From positions 1-18,877 of the forward strand of contig CALAGJ010000018.1 in the NCBI GenBank assembly GCA_937892395.1: DNA of 18,877 nt, read 5' to 3'. Position 1 is the first letter of the stretch; each line of letters begins with the position of its first letter. This DNA is from an uncultured Parafilimonas sp. (GTDB lineage: Bacteria; Bacteroidota; Bacteroidia; Chitinophagales; Chitinophagaceae). This document shows positions 1 through 7,875 of the stretch, piece by piece. The position numbers were made by a program, and so were the translations under genes. The notes under the pieces are model-generated. The model had not been told where the DNA came from. It saw only the letters and a list, made by a program, of their open reading frames with translations, and did not search any database.

Positions 1-694
1 GCGCTTCCAGCGAATCAAAGCCCAACTCCTTCAATAAAAATAAGCCCCACTCCCACTGCTCATCTTTATCATAATGCCTATTCAGAAAATCAGTGTTTAC
101 GTTTGTGAATGTGGTAGCAGCGGGTATTAGACTTAAAAGTACCGGCTTTAATGCATCAAATAGTTTATCTAACTGAGCTACAGTGCTGCCTCTTTCATAT
201 TCATCCAACATGGCATTGTAAGGATGCCCACTATGTCCCCTTATAGCTGCTTCCTCTTGCTTTAGGAGGATCACCTTATTCAAATAGGGAGCAAAGGATT
301 GAAAGTCATTTGATTGCTTTGCCACCACCCATTGATGAAAGGATTGAGATACCGCTTCGCTCATATTTCTAACAAACGTAGGCGTTAGCTTTTGCTGGCG
401 TGTTACATCTTCAAAACTCAATTGTACATTAATGCGCTCATCCGTTGATAAATCATTTCGCTCATTTAAAGCATGCAGCAATTCGTACAGTTTTTTATCT
501 GTGAATAAGCTGTGTGCAGTTTCAGATAGGGTAGCCAATTGCCTTCCTCTTATAGCAGCACCTTTTGGAGGCATGTAAGTTTCTTCATCCCATTGCAGCA
601 CAGCTGCAGCATATCTTAAATCCGCTACTTGCAGCATTAATGATTTGTACTGCTCATACAATGCTGTAGAAGTTTGGTTGTTATAACTGGTCAT
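1..694 (-). CDS. M32 family carboxypeptidase, N-terminal part (cut by window edge)
   Basis: An open frame of 231 codons starts at the ATG at 694-692 and runs off the left edge without a stop. The translation carries N-terminal hallmarks of the M32 metallocarboxypeptidases (Taq/Pfu carboxypeptidase family): LQWDEETYMPPKGAAIRG at about residues 33-50, and later a YNAMLDEYE segment followed by a QLDKLF stretch, as in that family. These enzymes remove C-terminal residues from peptides in the cytoplasm using one metal ion. The HExxH metal site lies near the middle of these roughly 500-residue proteins, so it falls outside the window and catalytic integrity cannot be judged. The start is 45 nt downstream of the truA stop on the same strand, so it may be the last gene of a DUF4476-truA-M32 operon. 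Confidence 0.88.
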   Translation of the reverse strand, partial: MTSYNNQTSTALYEQYKSLMLQVADLRYAAAVLQWDEETYMPPKGAAIRGRQLATLSETAHSLFTDKKLYELLHALNERNDLSTDERINVQLSFEDVTRQQKLTPTFVRNMSEAVSQSFHQWVVAKQSNDFQSFAPYLNKVILLKQEEAAIRGHSGHPYNAMLDEYERGSTVAQLDKLFDALKPVLLSLIPAATTFTNVNTDFLNRHYDKDEQWEWGLFLLKELGFDSLEA

Positions 695-739
695 ATTTTT
701 TAAAACTACATTTTTATTTATTGAAATACGATCATAAGG

Positions 740-1498
740 TTATTTTACTTCTTTACCTGCATAAACAGATGGATCAAATATTACTGATGTCAAAAACAAG
801 CCTTTACCTGGCACACTAAAATCAGCAAATGCACAATCCTTTGCATCAGCAATTTGCACCAAAGCATCTGCACCAGTTTTTTGCTTTGCCAGCTTGAGCA
901 TGGTGCCTGTAAGTCCTCGTACCATTCCTCTTAAAAAGCGATTGCCTTGCACTGTGTAAATAAGCAGATCATCCTGCATCTTCCAAAAAGATGCTTGTAT
1001 CTGACAATTAAAATTATTTACTTGCGAATGTCTTTTTGCAAAGCTTTTGAAGTCGGTTATAGATTTCAACCGAATGGCCATTTCTTCTAATAAATTTATG
1101 TCTAAAGTGTATGGATAGTAAAAGGAGCGATCTTGCAATAAAGGATGCTTTTTCCTTACAATATGATATTCGTATCTACGTGCTGTGGCATCAAAACGAC
1201 AATGCGCTGTATCGCTTACAGCGTAAATATTTTTGATAACAATTTGAGGAGGCAGTATGGCATTCAAATGATAAATATGCCGCTGTGTAAATACTATTTT
1301 GCTTTCAGTATGAAAAAAATTTTGAATGGCATGTACACCTGCATCGGTGCGGCTGCTTCCGGTTAATAGAATGGCTTCTTTGCACAATATCTTTAGTGCA
1401 AGCTCTACTTCAGACTGAATGGTTTTTGCATTTTGTTGTGTTTGAAAACCGCTGTAATTAGTGCCCATATAAGCAACCTCAATAAAATATCGCTGCAT
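740..1498 (-). CDS. truA: tRNA pseudouridine(38-40) synthase TruA
   Basis: This 252-residue protein has the usual length for TruA, which converts uridines 38-40 of the tRNA anticodon arm to pseudouridine. The signature GSSRTDAGVHA is at residues 47-57, and Asp52 is the expected catalytic aspartate. The YMGTNYSGFQTQ segment near the N-terminus and RGMVRGLTGTMLKLA near residues 190-204 also match the family. The ATG at 1498 gives the normal TruA N-terminus, beginning just before the RYFIEVAYMGTNYSGFQ strand. It starts 14 nt after the DUF4476 stop and ends 45 nt before the M32 carboxypeptidase gene, all on the minus strand, so co-transcription is likely. No Shine-Dalgarno sequence is visible, which is normal for this phylum. 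Confidence 0.96.
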   Translation of the reverse strand: MQRYFIEVAYMGTNYSGFQTQQNAKTIQSEVELALKILCKEAILLTGSSRTDAGVHAIQNFFHTESKIVFTQRHIYHLNAILPPQIVIKNIYAVSDTAHCRFDATARRYEYHIVRKKHPLLQDRSFYYPYTLDINLLEEMAIRLKSITDFKSFAKRHSQVNNFNCQIQASFWKMQDDLLIYTVQGNRFLRGMVRGLTGTMLKLAKQKTGADALVQIADAKDCAFADFSVPGKGLFLTSVIFDPSVYAGKEVK

Positions 1499-1512
1499 AT
1501 ATATTTATTAAA

Positions 1513-2781
1513 TTACCGTAGTAAAGCGAGGAATCGGGTTTTATAATATGGATCTATAATTTGCTTCTCTAAACTGCTGTACATCCCATAATCATACACC
1601 TTGCTGTATAAGGCATCATACAAGGAATAACGGCCTTCATCACTGAGAAAAAGACCTCCTAAAGTTTTAACCTGCGCCGTTGTCAAACACTTGTTAGAAG
1701 TAGATTTTAAAATAACCTGTATCATGTCATCGATGCTATTTTCATTCACTACTTTTCTTTTTAATTTTTCGATACTTTCATCAAGATACATATCCTTGCA
1801 ACCGGGTCGCAAAGCACCCTGTGTAGCCACAATGGTTTTTGTATCTGTCAGTATAGTTTGTTCTGTTTCTATCTTAGCTGGCTCCTGTTCTTTTTCTACA
1901 ACTGGCTGTAAAGTTTCTTTATTTTCAATCTCCTTTTTTACTTCTGTTGTAGTACCCGGATTATAAAATGGATTGTCAATACTTTGCTTTACAGTATCTA
2001 CGGGTACAAAAATTTCTGGTGCTACGATTTTATCAGCTTTTGTTGTATCAGCTTTTGTTTCTACAATTTCTTTTTGCACATCCACGTTGATGGGTGTTAC
2101 TACCAATGCTGCGGTATCTGATATCCATTCTGTAGTAAGGGGAATGGTAGCAGCAGCGGTATCTTTTATTTCCTGCGGAATATTTTCTTGGATTTTATTT
2201 TCTTCTATTTGCTCGGTTTTTTCTTGTAAAATTTGCAATTGAGCTACCGAATCAATGGCATGCTGTATTTCTATATCAGCATTACTTGTAGGGGTATTAT
2301 TCTCTATTGAATTTTGTTTTACTATAGGGTCAATTGCGGGTATATTTTTCTTATTGAGTAGCGAATCATCAGCTACTTCCATGAGCATATCACTAAAAAC
2401 AGAACTTCCTGATACACCGGCATCTGTGATGGGCTGTGTGGCTGCAAGCATTACTTCCTTTGTGCTCATATTTTGCAAACCCCAACCCTTTTCCCCAAAA
2501 TTTTTAAGGGAATAAGCTACATCATTTTCGTTGAGGTTGCAGCTAAAAAATAAAGGCTTTGTCCCATTATCTATATTTACTTGCAGGCTATACCTGTTGG
2601 AAAAAAGACGTGGTATGATCATATGCCCTGCTGAAGATGAGGTATATGTTTGGTCATTTAGTTTTACGGTAAATGAACTACCCGCATCTGACTGTAATAA
2701 AATGTAGTGCCGCTGCTGTGCGTTAATCTGAATGCCAATCATCAGAAAAAACAGAAAACAGATTGATTTCATTATTTGCAA
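1513..2781 (-). CDS. Secreted protein with C-terminal DUF4476-like domain
   Basis: This is a 422-residue protein of unknown function. A hydrophobic signal peptide occupies about residues 4-21 and ends near NAQQ; the Met at residue 4 is an equally good start. Residues 22-125 look like a beta-rich N-terminal domain of the kind that precedes DUF4476 (MIIPRLFSNRYSLQV). Residues 130-325 form a low-complexity, acidic, Thr/Lys/Glu-rich linker (repeated TTEVKKEIENKE-type sequence), probably disordered. Residues 328-422 resemble DUF4476: helical, with AQVKTLGGLFLSDEGRYSL, a Tyr-rich stretch and a DPYYKTRF tail. Cys328 and Cys365 are the two cysteines of that domain. DUF4476 proteins are common and uncharacterised in Bacteroidota. 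The gene lies 14 nt upstream of truA on the same strand. Signal peptide and domain call are confident; the role is unknown. Confidence 0.85.
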   Translation of the reverse strand: MQIMKSICFLFFLMIGIQINAQQRHYILLQSDAGSSFTVKLNDQTYTSSSAGHMIIPRLFSNRYSLQVNIDNGTKPLFFSCNLNENDVAYSLKNFGEKGWGLQNMSTKEVMLAATQPITDAGVSGSSVFSDMLMEVADDSLLNKKNIPAIDPIVKQNSIENNTPTSNADIEIQHAIDSVAQLQILQEKTEQIEENKIQENIPQEIKDTAAATIPLTTEWISDTAALVVTPINVDVQKEIVETKADTTKADKIVAPEIFVPVDTVKQSIDNPFYNPGTTTEVKKEIENKETLQPVVEKEQEPAKIETEQTILTDTKTIVATQGALRPGCKDMYLDESIEKLKRKVVNENSIDDMIQVILKSTSNKCLTTAQVKTLGGLFLSDEGRYSLYDALYSKVYDYGMYSSLEKQIIDPYYKTRFLALLR

Positions 2782-2921
2782 TTTCTTATTTCAGTGCAAA
2801 TAAAATGCTAAAAACGGGATGCAGTCTTAATGTGAAGAAACTTTAATAGATATGCACCTGTTCACTTATTAACAATAAGCTTTGTACTGTACGACCTACA
2901 AATGAATTTTTTTTAATTGTA

Positions 2922-3263
2922 CTAAGCCTTTTTTACAAACTCCGATTTCAATGCCATTGCTCCAAAACCATCTATTTTACAATCAATATTATGATCACCA
3001 TTTGTAAGTCTTATTTTCTTTACTTTGGTACCTGCTTTTATAGATTGGGAGGTTCCCTTTACAGGCAAATTTTTTATGGTTACCACGGTATCACCGTCTT
3101 GTAAAATTGTGCCATTTGCATCTTTTACAATCAATGCATTGACGCTTTCTGCATCAGTGGCTGATTGAATACTCCACTCATGAAAACAATCAGGGCATAC
3201 ATAATTATCCTCAAAAGGATATGTATTACTACTTTGACATTCTGGACAATTTGGATATTCCAT
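2922..3263 (-). CDS. yjdM: YjdM/PhnA family zinc-ribbon protein
   Basis: This 113-residue protein matches the YjdM (formerly PhnA) family over its full length. An N-terminal zinc ribbon uses CPEC (Cys6, Cys9) and CPDC (Cys23, Cys26). The conserved C-terminal beta domain has VKDANGTILQDGDTV, KGTSQSIKAGTKVKKIRL and a DHNIDCKIDGFGAMALKSEF block with a terminal KKA. Despite its historical name, the protein is not an established phosphonate enzyme and its role is unclear. No phosphonate genes lie nearby: its neighbours are topA 106 nt upstream and the DUF4476 gene 140 nt downstream, all on the minus strand. It is probably a stand-alone gene or the end of a topA transcript. Confidence 0.93.
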   Translation of the reverse strand: MEYPNCPECQSSNTYPFEDNYVCPDCFHEWSIQSATDAESVNALIVKDANGTILQDGDTVVTIKNLPVKGTSQSIKAGTKVKKIRLTNGDHNIDCKIDGFGAMALKSEFVKKA

Positions 3264-3322
3264 TATTGCATTTTTTTTACTAAATCTTGAATCTATTTTG
3301 TTTAAACATTTCTACTGCTTAT

Positions 3323-3340
3323 TCATTGCCGGAGGCGAAA
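3323..3340 (+). repeat. REP-like short hairpin, copy A
   Basis: The sequence reads TCATT-GCC-GGA-GGC-GAAA: a 3-bp stem with a GGA triloop between phnA and topA. It shares its 5' TCATT flank, loop and 3' GAA flank with copy B at 6287-6306, where the stem is one base pair longer on both sides. It is short, so membership of a repeat family rests on the resemblance to the other copies. Confidence 0.4.
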
Positions 3341-3369
3341 ATAAATGACCCCTCAACTTAAAAAACGAT

Positions 3370-5919
3370 TTATTTTTTTATGCTTTTTTTGATAGTGGGC
3401 GATTTTTTTGCAGCTACTTTTTTTGTAAAGGCATCTGGCACCTGCTCCGTTATCATTCGTTTTACTTCGTTGATATCTACCACTTTCAATTCTTCGTCTG
3501 TATATTTTGATTGGTCAGATTTGCGTCCCATTTTCAGCATCTTTTTACCAAAGCGTATGTAGGGACCCCATCTGCCATTTTCAATTGAAATTTTTTCTGC
3601 AGCCCATTGTTGTATATAGCGGTTATTTTCTTTTTCTATTTTCTTCTCAATTAGCTCCTCACAATCCTGCTGAGTGAGGGCATCAAAATTATAAGCCTTG
3701 GGTACATTGATATATAGATTATCCCATTTTATAAATGGGCCAAAGCGTCCTTTACCTTTTGTAACTGGCATATTTTGAAAGGCAGCAATGGGTGCATCTG
3801 CGTCTTGCTTTTGAAGTATAATTTCAATGGCTCTTTCTACTTCCAGCGTCATGGGGTCTTCATTTTTTGGTAGTGATACAAATGCTTCACCCCACTTTAC
3901 GTAGGGACCATAGCGGCCACTATTTACCTGCAATTCAAGACCTTCATATTCACCTATAACCCTGGGCAATTGAAACAATTCCATAGCCTCATTTAATGTT
4001 ATGGTTTCTATACTCTGACCTTGTTTTAAACGAGTAAAACGCGGCTTCTCCTCATCTGTAGCTTCTCCAATTTGAATCATAGGACCAAAGCGCCCCATAC
4101 GGGCCACAATCCTTTTTCCGGATGCTGCTTCTACACCCAGCTCACGCTCCCCACGTATGCGCTCTGCTGTTTCCATTGTTTTGGCCACATCTTCTTTAAA
4201 TGGGGTATAAAATTTATCTACTACACCACTCCATTCCTTTTTACCTTCTGCCACCAAATCAAATTCATCTTCAATTTTTGCAGTAAAGCCATAGTCCATG
4301 ATTTCTGTAAAATGCTGGTGCAAAAAGTCTGTAACCACAAGCCCTAAATCTGTAGGAACTAATTTCGCTTTTTCTACACCAGTATTTTCCTGCTGTAGTA
4401 TTTGCTGGATTTCATTGTTGTGCATTTTGAGTACACGCACATCTCGTTTTATGCCTTCCTTATCTCTTTTATCTGCATAGCCTCTCTTTAGTATGGTAGA
4501 AATAGTCGGGGCATAAGTAGATGGGCGGCCTATGCCCAACTCCTCTAATTTCTTTACCAGTGATGCTTCTGAATATCTTGGTGCAGGTCTTGAAAATTTT
4601 TCTGTAGCCTTCATATTTATAAGGGGCATTTGCTGACCAACTGCAAGCGGAGGCAGCATGCCGGAGCGGCTTTCATCATCCCCATCATCATCCCTGCTTT
4701 CTGTATATACTTTTAAAAATCCATCAAACCGCAGCACTTCTCCTTCTGCAGTAAGTTCTTCTTTATTGGTACTAATCAGTATTTTGGCCACAGTTTTTTC
4801 AAATGCTGCTTCAGCCATTTGGCTTGCAATAGTTCGCTTCCATATTAGTTCATACAAACGCCTTACTTCTTCATCTTCTACAGTCATCTGTTGTATATAT
4901 GTGGGCCTTATGGCTTCGTGTGCTTCTTGTGCAGCTTCGTTTTTATTTTTGAATCTGCGGGGGTGAGCATATTTATTGCCATACTGTGTTGTAATATGGT
5001 TTTCTATATCAGCACTGGCGGTTTGACTAATGTTTACACTATCCGTACGCATGTAGGTAATCTTACCACTTTCATATAGTTTTTGTGCTATTAGCATGGT
5101 TTTACTTACGCCATAGCCCAATTTTCTTCCCGCTTCCTGCTGAAGGGTGGAAGTGGTAAATGGTGGAGCCGGAGATCTTCTTGTCGGCTTTACTTGTATA
5201 TCTCTAACAGTATAAGATGCGCCTTTGCAGGACTCTAAAAATGTAAAAGCATCGTCATTAGTTTTTTGTTTGCTGCCCTCTGCGGTAAATTGTACTGCTT
5301 TGCCCTGCACATCTTTCGCATCAAAAAGGGCTTCTATTTTGAAATGGCTTTGAGCATTAAAAGTATTGATTTCTCTTTCTCTTTCAGCTATTAGCCTTAC
5401 AGCCACACTCTGCACACGGCCTGCGGATAGGGTATTGCCCATACTCATTTTTCTCCACAGCACGGGGCTCAGTTCAAAGCCAACTATACGATCCATAACA
5501 CGGCGGGCCTGCTGTGCATTTACCAAATGCATATCCACAGTGCGGGGTGTTTGTACAGCTTTTTGAATGGCGGGTTTTGTAATTTCATGAAAAACAATTC
5601 GCTTGGTAGAAACGGGGTCCAGACCCAGCACTTCACAAAGGTGCCAACTGATGGCTTCTCCCTCTCTATCCTCATCCGTAGCCAGCCATACTTCTTTTGA
5701 TTTTGCAGCTTGCTGCTTCAGTTCTTTTACTACTTTTTGCTTTTCATCGGGCACAATGTAGCGAGGTTTAAAATGATTGCTTACATCTATACCCATTTCA
5801 TCTTTTTCAAGGTCTCTTATATGTCCGTAGCAGCTTTTTACTTCAAAATCGCTACCGAGGATTTTCTCAATTGTTTTAGCCTTTGCAGGGCTTTCTACTA
5901 TTAATAAATTTTTTGACAT
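3370..5919 (-). CDS. topA: DNA topoisomerase I (type IA)
   Basis: This 849-residue topoisomerase I relaxes negatively supercoiled DNA by cutting one strand. The N-terminal Toprim domain has LLIVESPAKAK with Glu9 and the acidic TDEDREGE motif at residues 81-88, which binds Mg2+. The DNA-linking tyrosine is Tyr289 in KITYMRTDS. The core also shows the AGRVQSVAVRL and GIGRPSTYAPTI blocks. From about residue 600 the C-terminus carries four GR(F/Y/W)GP units (609, 668, 724 and 782), which are Toprim_Crpt-type repeats. This region has a single cysteine (Cys743), so the C4 zinc fingers of E. coli TopA are absent. A Lys-rich tail (about 833-849) probably contacts DNA. Overall length is normal for Bacteroidota TopA. 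The start at 5919 gives the canonical MSKNLLIVESP N-terminus. Confidence 0.97.
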   Translation of the reverse strand: MSKNLLIVESPAKAKTIEKILGSDFEVKSCYGHIRDLEKDEMGIDVSNHFKPRYIVPDEKQKVVKELKQQAAKSKEVWLATDEDREGEAISWHLCEVLGLDPVSTKRIVFHEITKPAIQKAVQTPRTVDMHLVNAQQARRVMDRIVGFELSPVLWRKMSMGNTLSAGRVQSVAVRLIAEREREINTFNAQSHFKIEALFDAKDVQGKAVQFTAEGSKQKTNDDAFTFLESCKGASYTVRDIQVKPTRRSPAPPFTTSTLQQEAGRKLGYGVSKTMLIAQKLYESGKITYMRTDSVNISQTASADIENHITTQYGNKYAHPRRFKNKNEAAQEAHEAIRPTYIQQMTVEDEEVRRLYELIWKRTIASQMAEAAFEKTVAKILISTNKEELTAEGEVLRFDGFLKVYTESRDDDGDDESRSGMLPPLAVGQQMPLINMKATEKFSRPAPRYSEASLVKKLEELGIGRPSTYAPTISTILKRGYADKRDKEGIKRDVRVLKMHNNEIQQILQQENTGVEKAKLVPTDLGLVVTDFLHQHFTEIMDYGFTAKIEDEFDLVAEGKKEWSGVVDKFYTPFKEDVAKTMETAERIRGERELGVEAASGKRIVARMGRFGPMIQIGEATDEEKPRFTRLKQGQSIETITLNEAMELFQLPRVIGEYEGLELQVNSGRYGPYVKWGEAFVSLPKNEDPMTLEVERAIEIILQKQDADAPIAAFQNMPVTKGKGRFGPFIKWDNLYINVPKAYNFDALTQQDCEELIEKKIEKENNRYIQQWAAEKISIENGRWGPYIRFGKKMLKMGRKSDQSKYTDEELKVVDINEVKRMITEQVPDAFTKKVAAKKSPTIKKSIKK

Positions 5920-6100
5920 TCACTTTTTTTTGATTTGTATTTAGATCATTTTGACATAAATACAGGCCATTTGTTTTCAACGGAACAACGCTGCAATATT
6001 AGCAGAAAAGCAGAAAAGCCAAAATTGACAAAAAATGTATTGGTGTGTGTAGCTTTCCAAAAGGCGTCTTATTTGCAAGAGATTATTGGCTGTGAATATT

Positions 6101-6121
6101 TTTTACCCCTACGGGGAATGA
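6101..6121 (-). repeat. REP-like short hairpin, copy C (inverted)
   Basis: Read on the minus strand this is TCATT-CCCC-GTA-GGGG-TAAAA: a perfect 4-bp G/C stem with a GTA triloop, preceded by the same TCATT flank as copies A and B. It is inverted relative to copy B, 170 nt away, and the two face each other like the ends of a small element. Confidence 0.45.
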
Positions 6122-6147
6122 TGATGCGCGGCCAATCATTGTGAGTG

Positions 6148-6193
6148 AAATGAAGCAAATAAAAAATATAATGATTCATGATTTGTTTCATTT
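6148..6193. repeat. 13-bp inverted repeat (stem-loop)
   Basis: AAATGAAGCAAAT (6148-6160) pairs with ATTTGTTTCATTT (6181-6193): 12 Watson-Crick pairs and one G-U wobble when the plus strand is transcribed, with a 20-nt loop. The loop holds a second small hairpin, ATGA-T-TCAT (6171-6179). There is no T-run directly after the stem, so it is not a standard terminator. It lies between REP-like copies C and B. Confidence 0.6.
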
Positions 6194-6194
6194 A

Positions 6195-6230
6195 TTGATG
6201 GATGACCATCTGCGATAAATTTGGCAGATG
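6195..6230 (+). promoter_or_regulatory. Promoter-like sequence inside an inverted repeat (possible operator)
   Basis: A TTG (6195-6197), an 18-nt spacer and a perfect TAAATTTG (6216-6223) match the Bacteroidota promoter consensus. The -7 element sits in the 10-nt interval between the arms of a perfect 7-bp inverted repeat, CATCTGC (6207-6213) and GCAGATG (6224-6230). A DNA-binding protein on this repeat would cover the promoter. Transcription would start near 6230 and give a leader of about 310 nt to the Fe-S gene at 6544. The match is seen; function is inferred. Confidence 0.4.
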
Positions 6231-6286
6231 CAACTTTGGAATTGAAGCTACACCGTAAAAATTTCAAATCTATACATCCGCTCCAA

Positions 6287-6306
6287 TCATTGCCCGGAGG
6301 GCGAAT
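6287..6306 (+). repeat. REP-like short hairpin, copy B
   Basis: The sequence reads TCATT-GCCC-GGA-GGGC-GAAT: a perfect 4-bp G/C stem with a GGA triloop. Compared with copy A, the extra C on the left arm is matched by an extra G on the right arm, which keeps the stem paired. The 10-mer CCAATCATTG that overlaps its left edge (6283-6292) also occurs as a direct repeat at 6132-6141, next to copy C. Confidence 0.5.
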
Positions 6307-6543
6307 CTATAAATTCTAATTGAATAAAGCGGTAGTACAATGGCGTATTTGCTTATTTAAAAATTACACAATATTATTGGTAGTTCATAAAACTGTTTGA
6401 TTGAAATGGCTGTTGGATTTATTTGTTCTTAATGGAGATTTTTACATGTATCAAAGTTGGTTTGGATAGGCTGATAAAAAGAATTAGCTACCAATTGTTA
6501 TCAAACCACATTTGATTGAGTATTTTAGCAGCCTGTTATTTTT

Positions 6544-7875
6544 ATGGAAATAGTATTACAAATCGTTTTTATACTCATGGCTACAGCAGCTATTTGGGTA
6601 TTTAGTAAAAAAGCAAAGTCAATAAGTAGGAATATTTTGATGGGGCGCACAATGCCCGTTTCAGATCATGCCGGGCAGCGCTGGCGCAATGTTTTACTAC
6701 TGGCCTTTGGTCAGAAAAAAATGTTTCAGAATCCCTTAGTAGCAGTCATGCATTTTATAATATATGCAGGATTCATCATAATCAATATAGAAGTATTAGA
6801 AATTATTTTGGATGGCATCCTTGGCACTCATCGTCTTTTTCTTGGATTGCTGGGTCCTTTTTACTCCTTTCTTATCAACTTTTTTGAGCTATTAGCAGCA
6901 GGCGTGCTTATAGTTTGTATTATTTTTTTAGCAAGGAGAAATTTGCTGAAATTAAAAAGATTTATCAGCAATGATTTAGATGGATGGCCACGAAGTGATG
7001 CTAATTATATCCTCATTACAGAAATTATTTTGATGAGTCTTTTTCTTACAATGAATGCCTGCGATACCATTTTGCAAGACAATAATTATGGCCATTATGG
7101 AGTGCATACCACCGGAAATTTTGTAGTGTCAACCCTATTAAAGCCAATATTTTCTGGAATGAGTCTGACCACATTGGCAGGCATTGAACGTACTGCGTGG
7201 TGGCTGCACATAGCCGGCATATTTGCATTTTTAAATTATCTGCCCTATAGCAAACATTTACACATTGTATTGGCATTTCCCAATGCATACTATGCCCCAT
7301 TAACGCCTCAAGGTAAAATGCAAAATATGCCTGAAATACAGCAGGAGGTTTTGTATGCTATGCAACCTGAAACCATACCCAGCGACATACCTGTAGAAGC
7401 ACCAAAAAAATTTGGAGCAAAAGATGTATTTGACCTGAGTTGGAAAAATCTTTTGGATGCATATAGTTGTACAGAATGTGGTAGATGTACATCTGCCTGT
7501 CCGGCAAACATTACCGGCAAAAAATTAAGCCCCCGCAGCATCATGATGAAAACAAGGGATAGACTGGAGGTAGTGGGTAAAAATGTGGATACAAATGGCA
7601 GTTTTACTGATGACAATAAAACCCTGATTCGAGATTATATTTCTGAGGAAGAACTAAGGGCCTGTACTACTTGCAATGCATGTGTAGAGGCCTGTCCAGT
7701 AAGCATTTCCCCATTAGATATCATTCTTCAAATGCGCAGATACCTCATCATGGAGGAAGCAAATGCTCCGGCAGAATGGAATAATACTTTTAGCAATATT
7801 GAAAATAATTTTGCACCATGGAAATTGGCACCCGATGAAAGGGATAAATGGGCTGAAGAAATGAAGTCTTTGTAA
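6544..7875 (+). CDS. Membrane-bound Fe-S oxidoreductase (HdrD/GlpC-like N-terminal half)
   Basis: This 443-residue protein joins an N-terminal membrane domain to two [4Fe-4S] sites. About five hydrophobic helices fall in residues 3-20, 64-88, 101-127, 153-170 and 218-235, with His residues that could bind heme, as in NarI-like or HdrE-like cytochrome b subunits. The ferredoxin-like part has CTECGRCTSACP (Cys309, 312, 315, 319) and CTTCNACVEACP (Cys374, 377, 380, 384). In Bacteroidota such proteins usually pass electrons between the quinone pool and a partner with CCG domains, encoded by the next gene. No such gene follows: the next gene, 105 nt away, is convergent and unrelated. The start at 6544 is the first Met before the first helix. 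Family placement is solid; the redox partner and substrate are unknown. Confidence 0.88.
   Translation: MEIVLQIVFILMATAAIWVFSKKAKSISRNILMGRTMPVSDHAGQRWRNVLLLAFGQKKMFQNPLVAVMHFIIYAGFIIINIEVLEIILDGILGTHRLFLGLLGPFYSFLINFFELLAAGVLIVCIIFLARRNLLKLKRFISNDLDGWPRSDANYILITEIILMSLFLTMNACDTILQDNNYGHYGVHTTGNFVVSTLLKPIFSGMSLTTLAGIERTAWWLHIAGIFAFLNYLPYSKHLHIVLAFPNAYYAPLTPQGKMQNMPEIQQEVLYAMQPETIPSDIPVEAPKKFGAKDVFDLSWKNLLDAYSCTECGRCTSACPANITGKKLSPRSIMMKTRDRLEVVGKNVDTNGSFTDDNKTLIRDYISEEELRACTTCNACVEACPVSISPLDIILQMRRYLIMEEANAPAEWNNTFSNIENNFAPWKLAPDERDKWAEEMKSL

Larger units (their letters stand above)
5920..6543. other. Long intergenic region between topA and the Fe-S gene, rich in hairpins
   Basis: This 624-nt gap separates the divergent topA and Fe-S oxidoreductase genes. 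No convincing protein gene is present; the small frames have no recognisable sequence. Listed separately here are two REP-like hairpins, a 13-bp stem-loop and a promoter-like sequence inside an inverted repeat. On the minus strand a weak promoter-like TATTTATG (5962-5955) with a TTG 23 nt upstream could serve topA. Positions 6310-6480 hold only AT-rich sequence in which I see nothing. Close to the downstream gene, TTG at 6495-6497 and TATTTTAG at 6521-6528 make a weak promoter with a rather long 23-nt spacer. Confidence 0.8.

Noticed and set aside
1691..2515. Three consecutive plus-strand open frames in the same frame, opposite the DUF4476 gene
   Set aside because: They lie antisense to the low-complexity linker and N-terminal half of a clear gene. 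Their Ser/Val/Phe-rich sequence is what the antisense of Thr/Glu/Lys-rich codons gives, and they match no family.
5935..6144. A 69-codon plus-strand open frame upstream of the structured element
   Set aside because: No recognisable domain, it overlaps the probable topA promoter region and runs through REP-like copy C.
6432..6515. A 27-codon open frame upstream of the Fe-S gene
   Set aside because: No start context, no family resemblance, and it is of a length expected by chance.
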